NCBI RefSeq assembly: GCF_008831285.2 | Contig: NC_045149.1 | Location: 5,199,500-5,263,499, forward strand | Direction: 5' to 3' | Length of the DNA: 64,000 bases | DNA from: Nymphaea colorata | Lineage: Eukaryota; Streptophyta; Magnoliopsida; Nymphaeales; Nymphaeaceae | Shown here: one piece after another, positions 54,101 through 64,000 of the stretch | Numbering within the stretch: the first letter of the stretch is position 1 | How the letters are laid out: every line of letters starts with the position of its first letter | Notes under the pieces: generated by a model | The model's database searches: none | What the model saw: only the letters and a program-made list of their open reading frames with translations | Told to the model about the DNA's origin: nothing | Program-made: the position numbers and the translations under genes

Positions 54101-55539
54101 CGCGTCACCTTTTGCCTCTTGGTAAGTGGCGTCCTCTCATCTCCCTCTTTCTTAGTTAGGAAGCCGCCACCTGGCCTCATCACACCTTAGGAACTCTTGA
54201 CCAGTTGAGTCAACCCTCACCAGCTAGGAAAGACCTTAGCCGAGTCCACCTTGCTCCCCCTTAGGAATGTCCTCACCGCGTTAACACTTACTCGTTTTGA
54301 GCAAGTCTTCACGCGCGAACTTAGACAACCTCCCTAAGTCGACCTCACCCATTTTGGTAACCCACGTCCTTGAGCCTCCTTTCCTCTTATTCTGGAAAGT
54401 AGCCCACGGTCATAAGGCTGCCACACTCAACGTTGCCTAATTGACTAGAACCCACTTGCACGGCCAGACCCAAGCCGCACCTTCCGCACGCACCTACCTC
54501 ACGACCTTAGTGTCTTGACTTGATTCAAGTCAACCCAGCCGCATCTGATCCTAAGCCGAGTTGTAGTCAACCTTGTCCCTGCTGACCCTTAGCCTTGACT
54601 TAGCTCACCTAAACCCGACCTAGCCAGCCATCCGTAGCCGGACCTCCCTCGTAGCTAGGTCTGCCCGAGCTCTAGACCGAGCTCTTCTCCTTCCCGTAGT
54701 TAGGATCTCCCGGGTTCTAGATCGAACCCTTCCCTGCCCGAAGGTTCTCCCCATTCACAGCGGGACCCTTCCACCTCCGGCACACCACTTGCTGCCGCCT
54801 CCCCTTCACGGCCATTAGGGCCTCTTCAGCAGTAGCACGTCACTTGCTGCTGTCTCTCTCTCACGGCCAGGAGGGACGTCTTCCAGCAACTAGCCGGCGT
54901 CCCTAGCCGGTCACTTGGAGACTTCCGGTGTCAAATCCATAACGCTGCGCGGATCCAGCTGCAGCCCTCTTCCCCAGAGTCCTCCCCTCCTTGTTGCTGC
55001 ATTGCCCGAGGTCAGGAATTCACCTCGCGGCACCTTGCTGACAGCCAAAACTAGCTTGGCCGGTAACGCCCTCTCACTCCCTTGTAGTATCGCGGGTCGG
55101 GTGCACTTTGCTTGTGTATTTGCTTGAGCCCGGCTTCGGCCTTGGCTGATTCCAGCGGTTCCTCGATGGCCCTTGGCCTAGACACGACCGCTAATCGACG
55201 AGCCTACCTAGGGTATTGGGTGTGGTTTGTTACGTGTAGTTATGGTTTGTGTGGTTTGATGGTTTGCATTGAGTGAGTTGCGAGAGTACTTTTGTATCGC
55301 GCACGCTTGTACGGCCTCACATCCCACGTAGCTTTCTGTAGTAGGTTTTGCTTTAGTTAGGTTTTTGGAATTACCCTTCCGTGTATTCACGATCTATTGG
55401 GTTTGCGCCGGGGTCCTGTCCGGCCGGGTAGTTTCTTGTATTGATTTGTTTAGGTTTCTTTGGTCTAGATTCCTCGAGGCGATCTTGGCAGTAGGACCTC
55501 GACTCCTTGGGTCGGCCAGTTGGGGTCGGGATCCTAACA
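51197..55539 (+). repeat. LTR 4 (complete, 4343 bp)
   Basis: The ends are TGATACGAGCC and GGATCCTAACA, with an intact primer-binding site after it. It is collinear with LTR 2 with scattered substitutions. Confidence 0.92.
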
Positions 55540-56393
55540 ATTGGTATCAGAGCCTGCTTGGGCTTTAAAGTCACAGAGACAGCGACAGATTTCAAAAGTT
55601 AGTACTTTCAACGGAGTAGACGTCGCAGTTTCCAGCTAGTACTAGGACGGCTTCTTGTGGAGTGGCCACCAACAACCGACTGATACCAATCTAACAATTG
55701 GAATCAGAGCGACCTTGGGGAATTAATCTTGACTTAGCCGCGCTTGGACCAGCGAAGAGTAATCATATGTGCTACAAAAGTTGTTTAGGGCATTAGAAGA
55801 GATTCTGCCCTTAACAAGACGTTTTTGGCCCTGCAACGTGCTAAAAGCCTGAACGGACAGAACCTGTCCGCGGGAGCAGTTCGGCCAAAAGATTACGAAG
55901 TTTCAGAGACTTCCCGAGATCAAAACGAGCTGAAATTTTCAGCATAGTCAGATAACTATCTCCTCTTAGTGCTGACAAAGTTTGAAGTCAAAACTCCATC
56001 ATTTGATATTTCTGTGCGTAAGTCCTTGGGTACCTTAAAACAGTCTGGACTAAGGGTGTGCACAACCGCACCACCCTAGGGTACTTGAGCTCGAAGTTGC
56101 TGTCGAGGCATCAGGCGGATGCGACAGTTTGGCCTCCCACTGTAGGCCCAACTTAGAGCAAAAGATAGTCACCGAGGTGCTAGGCAGGCACGGTGACAGG
56201 TGGAACCAGTTTCCTCCTCCCTTAGCGCACACATGGCAGAAGTGTGGCTGATAGACAACGGGCAGAAAAGTTGATTACAGTGAGTTCTTCGCAGCATAGG
56301 ATTTTTTTAAGAGTGGCAGTGTGTCAGTGTGTTTGGTTTCAGAAGTAGCATAGGATTTGCTTTAGCAGTTTGCTTAATAGATTAGAAGACGGA
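55540..56393 (+). other. Untranslated leader of unit 4, with a deletion
   Basis: It lacks about 186 bp present in units 2 and 3. The sequence jumps from GCGAAGAGTAA to TCATATGTGCTAC at about 55762, and GTAA flanks the missing piece in the other copies. The 66-codon upstream frame is frameshifted. Confidence 0.6.
55542..55553 (+). promoter_or_regulatory. Primer-binding site, unit 4
   Basis: Intact TGGTATCAGAGC next to the LTR 4 end. The downstream second copy (55699-55710) has one mismatch (TGGAATCAGAGC). Confidence 0.88.
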
Positions 56394-58631
56394 ATGAGGT
56401 GCTCGTCTAGTAGATCGAAAATGGACATACTCCTTAGTACCTACGAAAATGGCATTTGTATTCGTGAAGATACGTTGATCCATGGACAGACTTGGGACCA
56501 AGGCCCAAAGTGGACTTATGTCCAAGTAGGCAGTAATCCCGAGTGCGACTTGAGACTCCGACACCCTAGCATAAAAGGGCGTCACTTTGAGTTGGCCATA
56601 CATAAGGACACCCAAGAAATGTGGATCGCCAAAATCACTTATACGGGTAGACTTATAGTGGCTGGATACGAAGTAGAAGATCGAGATTGGGCGCCAATCT
56701 ACCATGGAGAAGTTATCCAAGTTGGGTTCTCAAAATTCCGCCTAGTGCTAGAAGAAAGACTCTCCCCCATGGCCGAGAAGCAAAAAGAATATTATTATGA
56801 GCCCAACGACGAAGATGAGCATTATGTGCAGAATGACCAAAGCACAAGGTCTCTTACGTGGGACGAAGTGCTCAAAAAGATGAACGCGATGCTCGACAGG
56901 ATGGATCACAGAGCGTCAATCAGAAATAAGAAACCAACCAGCGATAATAGACAGATTGAGCTTGCTACAGAGTCGGATACTGACACGAAATCAGATTCGT
57001 CTAGTGAGGATGAAAAATCCTCTCCTTCTGCAAAGACGCCTATGGAAATTATGCCAAAAGAGTATAAGTCTAAAAGCGAAGAAGAGACTTCGTCCGAATC
57101 TGAAGATAGCAGTAGTACCGGTTCTTCAAGTGATGAAAAAATAGAGTCGTCAAGTAGAGGGCGCACAAATAAAAACGCCCTCAAGCCTTCAGATCGTGCG
57201 AAAGTTGAAAGTTCAGAAAAGGGGATTCTTGGAGCCCCTTCTACCTCTATCCCTAGTAGCAGCACGAGTATCACGTCAAAAGATACTAAAGGCATACTTG
57301 GCCCAGCCAAGACAATCAGTGCTACACGGCGTTTGGAATGGGTTCAACCTAGAGCAACAAATGAGAACCAAAGGCCCAACCAGCAGAACGAGTCAGTAAG
57401 ACGAAGAGACACAAAAACCTCCAAAGGCATTTACGAAGAAATCTTCACCCTAGCTTCACCTTTCAGATGGGCAGATGAGCCATGGAATCATGAAACCCAT
57501 GAGCAAACAAAGATAGAAACAATGGGGCAGCCAGCCACGGGCAGCAAAGGGTTATTACCACCTCCTAGTACCCTTACGAGTAAGAACCAACCTAAGGAGG
57601 GTGGTATGGATCACGACTTCTTAGAGTCTCCCAACAAGAAAGTGCAGAAGAAACTCCAACACTGGGCGACTCCAGAATTGGCAAGTCAAAACGCCAAAGT
57701 AGATAGAGCCCAAGACAAGAGACTACCTCTTGTTACGCACCAAGCAGGAAAAGAGGTAGTTGCCACCTCTATCAGAAACAATAAGGGCTCTAATAAACCC
57801 GGGTGTAAGCAAAGAACCAAACCGCTTAACATCTGGGAGCAGTTCGAAGAAGAGCTCCTAGCAATGACAGACGGAATCCTCCCTGAATCAGAAGATGAAA
57901 AAGAAAGCTCAAGTGAGGAATGTCATGACCTTAAGGTGACAGAAATAGGAGCAGCCAGTGATCAGTACACCGTGTCCACCTTCACCTCTTCCCAGCGCAA
58001 GATACAGTCTAGGAAAGGTGGTCGGCAACGTAACTTACCAACTCTGGGAAATTATATAGAAAAACTCTACCGAGAGCGTTGGAGAGCGTACCAGTTTCCA
58101 GACTCTCCAAACTGTAGTCGGGAGTTAAGGGATCATCAAGACTCCCTTAACCAACACATGCAAGGCTTATTACTAGGCCCCAACTACAATGAGCGCGCAA
58201 CAGAAGCGCAGTGGCCTGTCCTAGTGAGCAGCAACACTTGGCAATTGCAGAATCACGGGCAGACCACCACACGGAAAGCAAGCTTAAGCGGAAGCAAACA
58301 GCTACAAGGGCAGCAAAGGCTTCACATCGGACAGCTGCCTAGAGATTACGGCCCCAAACGGATGCATCAAGAAACCACGAGTAAGACAACTCGGGTCTTC
58401 ACTCGGGAATTTAAGAAAGGGCCGAGAGGATGCTTCCTCAACCAGAGGAACTCCCTTGCCGTACTACCCCGAGATTATGGAGCAAAGGAAAAACTTATGT
58501 GGGTAGCACGTGGAACTCAGACCCATCCGGAGAAAGGTAAAGTAAGATCTTGGGGACAAGAAGATCTTGGGGACAAGCTCATTTTAAGGAGGGTGTATTT
58601 GATACGAGCCAAAAATCCAGCCAGCTTGTAG
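56394..58631 (+). CDS. FHA-like-domain protein of the LARD, open copy (unit 4)
   Basis: This is the only uninterrupted copy, 745 codons from the ATG at 56394. The frame extends 8 codons upstream but only from a TTG. Residues about 42-122 resemble an FHA domain: YVQVGSNPECDLRLRHPSIK then GRHFELAI, a WIAKITYTGRLIVAG strand pair, and HGEVIQVGFSKFRLVL. The Ser of the usual phosphothreonine pocket (SxxH) is replaced, while the His is kept. Residues 190-260 are a Ser/Glu/Asp tract. The remainder is polar and low in hydrophobics. Two LPRDYG(P/A)K motifs (648-655 and 691-698) are 43 residues apart. Gag zinc knuckles and pol motifs are absent. Compared with units 1 and 2, 63 codons are missing in frame after about 57436. 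A 17-bp duplication at 58544-58577 shifts the end, so the last codons read into LTR 5. It is a retroelement-borne gene of unknown function, either captured from the host or a family-specific accessory gene. Confidence 0.65.
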   Translation: MRCSSSRSKMDILLSTYENGICIREDTLIHGQTWDQGPKWTYVQVGSNPECDLRLRHPSIKGRHFELAIHKDTQEMWIAKITYTGRLIVAGYEVEDRDWAPIYHGEVIQVGFSKFRLVLEERLSPMAEKQKEYYYEPNDEDEHYVQNDQSTRSLTWDEVLKKMNAMLDRMDHRASIRNKKPTSDNRQIELATESDTDTKSDSSSEDEKSSPSAKTPMEIMPKEYKSKSEEETSSESEDSSSTGSSSDEKIESSSRGRTNKNALKPSDRAKVESSEKGILGAPSTSIPSSSTSITSKDTKGILGPAKTISATRRLEWVQPRATNENQRPNQQNESVRRRDTKTSKGIYEEIFTLASPFRWADEPWNHETHEQTKIETMGQPATGSKGLLPPPSTLTSKNQPKEGGMDHDFLESPNKKVQKKLQHWATPELASQNAKVDRAQDKRLPLVTHQAGKEVVATSIRNNKGSNKPGCKQRTKPLNIWEQFEEELLAMTDGILPESEDEKESSSEECHDLKVTEIGAASDQYTVSTFTSSQRKIQSRKGGRQRNLPTLGNYIEKLYRERWRAYQFPDSPNCSRELRDHQDSLNQHMQGLLLGPNYNERATEAQWPVLVSSNTWQLQNHGQTTTRKASLSGSKQLQGQQRLHIGQLPRDYGPKRMHQETTSKTTRVFTREFKKGPRGCFLNQRNSLAVLPRDYGAKEKLMWVARGTQTHPEKGKVRSWGQEDLGDKLILRRVYLIRAKNPASL
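58544..58577. repeat. 17-bp tandem duplication at the end of the unit 4 gene
   Basis: AAGATCTTGGGGACAAG is present twice in direct succession. The other units have a single copy (AGAGCTTGGGGACAAG). The extra 17 bp change the reading frame of the C-terminus. Confidence 0.9.
58586..58593 (+). promoter_or_regulatory. Polypurine tract before LTR 5
   Basis: AAGGAGGG followed by TGTATT and the LTR start. In this unit the reading frame of the internal gene runs through it. Confidence 0.7.
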
Positions 58632-60803
58632 GGGCTGAACCGAGGACCAAGCAAGGTCCGACTAAGCTCGTAAGGGCTGGACATGAGTCCAGCAAGGCAG
58701 CTAGGCCAGCTACAGAGGAAACTATACAGCTTGGAGTTCTTGCAGTGGGCGGAGGGGGCGGAGAACAACGGCCAAGCGCGAGCAAAAATGGATTAAACCT
58801 CAAGGTGGCCTTGATCCGTTTCTAGGACTTTCCCGAACTTGAATGGTCTAACCTATGGTCGAGTCCTAACCCGAGTTCACACGAGGTAGTCTAGGTCGAA
58901 CCTAGGCAAAAGGGGGTTGAGCCGGTCCAAGCTCAACCATGCGCCCAAGCAAGTGGATCCGAGTGATCCACGGACCATTTTATTTGGATGGATAGCGTCC
59001 CTTAGATCTAATTTATTTGGATTCGTTTTTAGATCCATTGAGTTCCGTTTTTGGTTTTAAGTTGCTTCTTTAGTGAACCGGTTCAGAATGTGAACCGAGT
59101 TGCTTATGATGTTATTTAAGTCATTGATTTCATGTAATCAGTATGCTTTTGGAAAATAATGAATTAATTGGAGGTGTTTTGGGCGGAATGCCCTTTCTCT
59201 CTCTCGTATTCCCCTTGGCTCACCCCTCTCCCACGGTGGTCTCCCTTCTCTCCTTGGCATCCCTCCTCACCCATGGCGCAACGTCTTCTTCCTCCACTCG
59301 TTCTCAAGGATTCTCCACGCCCTAGCGTCACTCCTCATGGCGTCCTCTTCAATCCAGCCCCCTAGGTGAAGGACGACATCCCTTTCACCCTCTATCGAGC
59401 CGAAGGTCTTCCTCTTCTCTACCTTGTTTTCTGGTTTCTTCCTCTTCCCCTCGACCTAAGGAATACGGCCTAAGGATAGCAGCAAGCTCCGGCGCGCGGC
59501 GTCTCCAAACGGACCACGAGAATACCCCACGAGCATTTCGAAGTCGATCGGTGCCTTCCTTCTCAAGCACAAAGAAGGTTGTGAGGCTGTCTTCTTCCCG
59601 GGAAGGCTGCAGCAGCTTGGGCGACCTGGTTTCTGTAGCATACGACATCAAAAGTAGCGCAAGAGAATAAGGTTAGTACGTAGAGAAAACAAGAAGAATT
59701 GGTGAGCAACACGTTGCTCGGATTTGATATTGAGTTTGGCTAAAAGGTGGATTTCATTCCCTCGGTGTACACCAGAGAGTTTGAGCTCTCATCCCACGGC
59801 TGAAAACAGCACCAAATTCCTGCTTACGCGTCTCAAGAACTCCTTGGCATTCTTGAGTTCTTAAGGAGCGTCCTCAAAAAGGGCCCTTTGGTTTCCTCCG
59901 TTTTTCTCAAGGTTGACGCACAAAACCAGCAAGCTAGGAGGCTTGCAAACGTGCAGCATGGGGCGACTAAACAACAAGAAAATTACTTAGAAAAAGGTCG
60001 CCCCATCAAAAGGAATCCAACGACGAAAGTAGAGCTTCAATCGAATCGCTATGCACACGTTTAAGGTCTCGGCCTGAATTCTGCAACTCCGGTGAACATT
60101 CAAGTGATTCCGGCCAAATTTTGGTCAATTTCGGCGTGGTCGACATTACCCCTGATCGTGGAAAGAAAAAACTTCAGTTTAAGGGTATTCTGGTCATTGT
60201 TTGGAGGAGCGCACTAGGGCAAAACACCCTAGCCGCCGGTGCTTACTCGCACGTCCCTTGGCAGCCAGTTCTTCATTTGGTAAGTCCCCTCTCCTTCCTT
60301 GTTGTGTTTAATCCCTACCGTTGGAGTCGCCACGTGTCAGCCATCCCCTTGGCCTTCCTGATTGACCCAGCCACCTGTCCCACTTGGATGATTCGGTGCC
60401 AGCCGAGAATCCTCCAAGACCCCATCGTATTCCCCAAAATTAGCGAGATCCCCTCTTGTCGCTACCTAATTCCGATTTTGTTGCCTTGCCTTTTGTCAAC
60501 CGAGATTCCTCTTTGATCTCAACCCTTGGTGTTGCCACATGTCCTAATCCTAGCCTACATCCCCTGCCACCTCACCAGCTAGCTTCCCCCTCGACGAGTA
60601 GCCTGACCCCACACGTTTTCTCATTCTCCATCGCCAAGTCCCCTTACCGCTTCCTTAGCCCCTTCACGCGTCTTTCCATTTTGGTGGAGCTTTGTGAAGG
60701 CGCCACCTGCTGCTATCCCCTAATCCGGTCCTACCGTCACACCAGTCCAGTCCCTCTCCATCTGCCACCTCAACAGCCAGCCCTTGCCCCTGGCCTCACA
60801 CGA
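58600..60803 (+). repeat. LTR 5 (3' half missing)
   Basis: It is collinear with LTR 4 up to GGCCTCACACGA (60792-60803) and is then replaced by unrelated AT-rich sequence, so about 2.1 kb of the LTR is lost. A private deletion near 59863 removed about 27 bp of the sequence found in the other LTRs. Confidence 0.9.
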
Positions 60804-61125
60804 ATGGATATCTCAAGTAAAAGTCAACTACGATATTCTAAATCCTCCGTGGCTCCCCTTGATTGATCACTCTTATAAGCTATAACACATATCTCTAGAA
60901 AAACATTTTCCAGTTAACGTTCAACAGAATATTACTCAAGATTATGTAACTAGGAAACTGATAAGAATAAATTGAATAGTGGCATTGCGAATGCCACTAT
61001 ACCTACTGAAATTTGTATATCTATTGCAGGAGGTGCATCTATTATAGAGTTGCTTGAGTAAGCACTTGAACCAATTGTGCCTTTCAACTAATTTGAAGCA
61101 TGTAGGTTTTATGTAAAGCATTCAT

Positions 61126-61164
61126 GACACACACACACACACACTCTCTCTCTCTCTCTCTCTC
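61126..61164. repeat. Compound (AC)n(TC)n microsatellite
   Basis: About 9 AC units followed directly by about 10 CT units. Confidence 0.9.
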
Positions 61165-63801
61165 ATTTTCTCTCTCTGTCTCTCGGGTTGTCATGGGAGC
61201 TGCCAAATTAGGTCCAATCTGATTTTCTTTATGATTGCCATTACATGAACAGTTGGGTGCCACCATTTTATGTGTAAAACTTGGTCTTCCTGCTCTAAAT
61301 CGTATTATAGTTGAAGGTGATCACTAAGTGGTCATAACATTTGGATTCCTTTTCATTATTTTTAGGATGGGGCCTATTTGTCTGCTGCTAGTTGCTTATA
61401 GTCTTTTTGTAGCTTAATTAATCACCGACAATTGGATTGAGGACATCTTTGATGCAACTGGAGAAAAAATAGTTCCACATAACATCAAACCACAACTTGT
61501 CTTAAAAGCTAAAGAAGTTGTATGTATTTTTCAACGACTGTATAAAGCTGTACAAAATTGGTTTTAGTATTGGTATGGGCGGAATGGCATTATATCTTTA
61601 TCAATACTTAATATTAATTATATGAAGTGTCTCCATGTAACTTCTATACATGATGGAACCATATAAAGTATTTTGTTTTAGATTCTACTATACTAAGTCA
61701 CCATAAGCATGATCATGTAAATAATTTAAACAAACTATGTCATGCATTGACACCCCAATTTTTTATTGCGAAGATGACCATTTTACCCCTCTTAATGTGC
61801 TGATTTTCTCAAGCATTTTTCAAATACAAAGGACAATGATCACACACATACGGATTTTATAATCCAAATGTTAGGCAGTTAAACCCAGATCACCCAACCT
61901 GCCACTAGCAAGAAAAGTGACCATTTTTCCCTTGATGACCCCTCATTTTGTCTAAATTTGTTCAATTTTCATGAAATAGCTGTGGAATTTTTGAGAATTA
62001 TGTTTTGCCAATCCAATTGTGAAAATACCATACTTGCATATCACTAGGAGCTCTCACAACACATTTTTAGCTCACATTTGGCCAAATTTGGCTTAATATT
62101 TCTACCCTTTTTCAATAATTTCTTTACACTAGAACATCTGTTGATCTCATCAACTTCACTTTTGAATCTTTTTCAGTATCAATGGACTTTTGAATCTTTA
62201 CTTAGTGATTTGCATAATTCTCGAGAAAGACACCTTGTCAATCTCTGTAGAGCTCATATTAAAGTCTTGAACTATATTTTCAAAGTTTATTTTTCTGCTC
62301 ACTCATCCTAAGAGAGTTGTCATGATAACAAGGTCACTCTCTCTCCAACAATTGGAGTGTTCGAGCTGAAATTCTCTCAATTCATGGCTGGTCATCCTGT
62401 GTTGAACTAGTAACATGTTCTTTAGTATGAAAACTGACTATCTTTAGTTCAATTCAAGTTAATTTATCCAGAATTTGGTGCATTTTCTATTTCCACTCAT
62501 CTCTCTTACATGAATAGAGCACTTAGTGTTAGCTCCAACTTTCGAGCTAAATGCTTGTAATGCAGGAGTCAGATTTATGATTTTTTTTGCATCAATGTGA
62601 TCAGATACGTTTCTATAGAGTATTATCATCTTCAGCTTGGAAATATCACACCTAGGTCACACAATTATCATTGTCCTAAACCATTCAACCTTGTCTGAAT
62701 CCAGACACTGTCGCTTGTGGCTTCAAAATTAAATTATGATCAATCTAGGATTTTGATTTCAGATATGAGTGCATCGATGCATTCAATGTCACTCAAAGGG
62801 AGTATTAGTGCATTTTTTTTTACAAACAAGTCCAAATCCATGTTTCTCATTTTACCCTTCACATTTGCATTTTTTTTAGCTTGGTAAATTTTGAAAGCTT
62901 TGGTTTTTCAAGAGTAAGTCAAGTCATTTTTTTCATGAAACTTCATGTGACCACATACTTTAGTCTTGTCTATGACTTTGCATAGTTTGATGCACAACCT
63001 GTCTCAGAGAATATGGTTTTTGTAGAACCGCAAAACTATCATTTGACAAATGTGCATCATTTTGCCACATGAACCTAACTTACATGTTTTATATGCCAAA
63101 CCTGAGCCCAACACGGCTCACACAGGATTTGAACTCATCTTGAGCCTAGTTCAAAAGGAAAACAAACTCAGTCAACTCAATGTGACCTACAATTGAACCC
63201 AATTGACCTAAGCTTGGTCTGCACCTACGTCCAACCTAGCTCAAACACAAAACAAGCATAGTTCAAGACTCCTAGTACTGAGTTTGAACTCATTGAACCC
63301 AAGGTATGCCCAAGTACTGCATCTAGATCTCAGATCTTGATTTTGAACTCAAAATCTGTAATCTAGATTCATAGTATACATTATTTCACATTTGAATCTC
63401 ATATTTGATATTCATAAACATTTTTCTCAACCTAGAGCATGATCTAAACCTCTGACCAAAATACCCAAAATTTAAATGTGTATTTGAATTCAGGTCAAGT
63501 ATCAGATCCCCAATCCAATGCACTAAAATGATCCATCTTGAACTGAGTTGATCCTAGCTGTCTGTCTCAGTGTTAGCCAGGGTTTTATCATTTTTAAAAG
63601 GAGAAACCCCAGGGTTGCCACCCCTGCCACTCCTATTTTCTTGAAAAAGTTCATTTAAAAACATCATCATTAAGTAAATCTTACCCTAGATAAAATCCTC
63701 AAGCAGGTCTTGACGGTTGATCTTGCAGACACTTCAACAATCCATGTTTTTCATTTCTAAACATCTAATTGGCTACATTTCACTAAAATCTAGCCAAAAA
63801 C

Positions 63802-63812
63802 TCTATAAATAG
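63802..63812 (+). promoter_or_regulatory. TATA box of an off-window transcription unit
   Basis: TCTATAAATAG in the context ACTCTATAAATAGGGGTG is a strong plant TATA box. A pyrimidine-rich start region follows about 30 bp later, and a donor-like AAAGGTAAGT lies at about 63860-63869. It could drive a gene or an LTR element that continues to the right. Confidence 0.5.
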
Positions 63813-64000
63813 GGGTGAGGGGTGTCTTGCCCTCTATGCCTCCTCTTTGGCACCTTTCTAAAGGTAAGTTCTCTCTTCTATCTCTTGTTTTATTTAGTTT
63901 ATTTCTTGCTTATACTAATTCTCCCACTTTGACACATTTTTCAAAGTGCACCCAAGAAACTTGGATGTCGAGCAATAAGGAATAAGAATAAAAGAAGAAA

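Larger units (their letters stand above)
27721..60803 (+). mobile_element. Tandem array of a LARD-type LTR retrotransposon, 4 internal regions and 5 LTRs
   Basis: Five LTR copies starting TGATACGAGCC (27721, 35183, 43517, 51197, 58600) alternate with four internal regions in one orientation, sharing LTRs between neighbours. Distances between LTR starts are 7462, 8334, 7680 and 7403 bp. They differ because of individual deletions and one 599-bp insertion (element plus target duplication). Three LTRs are followed by a tRNA-iMet primer-binding site, and each of LTRs 2-5 is preceded by the purine tract AAGGAGGG. No protease, reverse transcriptase, RNase H or integrase frame is present, so the element is non-autonomous. 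LTRs of 4.3 kb around a shorter internal domain match the LARD class. The right end is truncated in LTR 5, so no flanking target duplication can be tested. Confidence 0.9.
60804..64000. other. AT-rich flank right of the array, no gene supported
   Basis: This is sequence after the LTR 5 breakpoint. It holds an (AC)n(TC)n microsatellite and, from about 63060 to 63560, text rich in TTGAACCCAA/GAACTCA-like phrases, as often seen in long plant LTRs. No protein match or long frame was seen. Confidence 0.5.

Noticed and set aside
61084-61266. Frame with Arg-Glu repeats on the minus strand
   Set aside because: It is the translated (TC)n(AC)n microsatellite.

Overview
The window is nuclear DNA of a flowering plant. 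It has a split gene with GT-AG introns, long AT-rich introns full of (TA)n tracts and small transposons, and a large LTR-retrotransposon block. I cannot name the species. No tRNA, rRNA, CRISPR or bacterial features were seen.

Positions 575-18145 (minus strand) hold the first five coding exons of a pectin acetylesterase (NOTUM-like) gene. I assembled it from splice signals and reading phase: 196, 83, 130, 80 and 87 bp, 192 codons in total. The catalytic half lies beyond the left edge. The introns are about 1.2, 4.3, 9.5 and 2.0 kb. They contain a 739-bp hAT-type element with a perfect 8-bp target duplication, a miniature LTR element (TRIM) in antisense, several copies of an AT-rich MITE family, a 150-bp hairpin around a (TA)n tract, and two coding-like fragments of unknown origin.

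Positions 18146-27720 are the gene's upstream side and an intergenic stretch. They hold small tandem duplications, an AT-rich repeat family, GC-rich degenerate repeat DNA and a second, older GC-rich hAT-like element.

Positions 27721-60803 form a tandem array of one non-autonomous LTR retrotransposon, in the order LTR-internal-LTR-internal-LTR-internal-LTR-internal-LTR (the last truncated). Complete LTRs are about 4.3 kb (TG...CA) and internal regions about 3.1-4.0 kb. The internal regions have a tRNA-iMet-type primer-binding site, a polypurine tract, and no reverse transcriptase, integrase or protease. This is the architecture of a LARD (large retrotransposon derivative). Unlike the usual non-coding LARDs, each internal region carries one long gene. 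Its N-terminus resembles a forkhead-associated (FHA) domain, followed by a Ser/Glu/Asp-rich stretch and an unrecognised C-terminal region. The gene is open only in the fourth unit (745 codons). The other three copies are broken by stops, small deletions and, in unit 2, a 591-bp hAT element with its own 8-bp target duplication. Shared lesions show that units 1 and 2 descend from one copy, so the array grew by duplication or unequal recombination after insertion.

Positions 60804-64000 are AT-rich with no gene I can support. A TATA-type promoter close to the right edge may belong to another LTR or to a gene outside the window.
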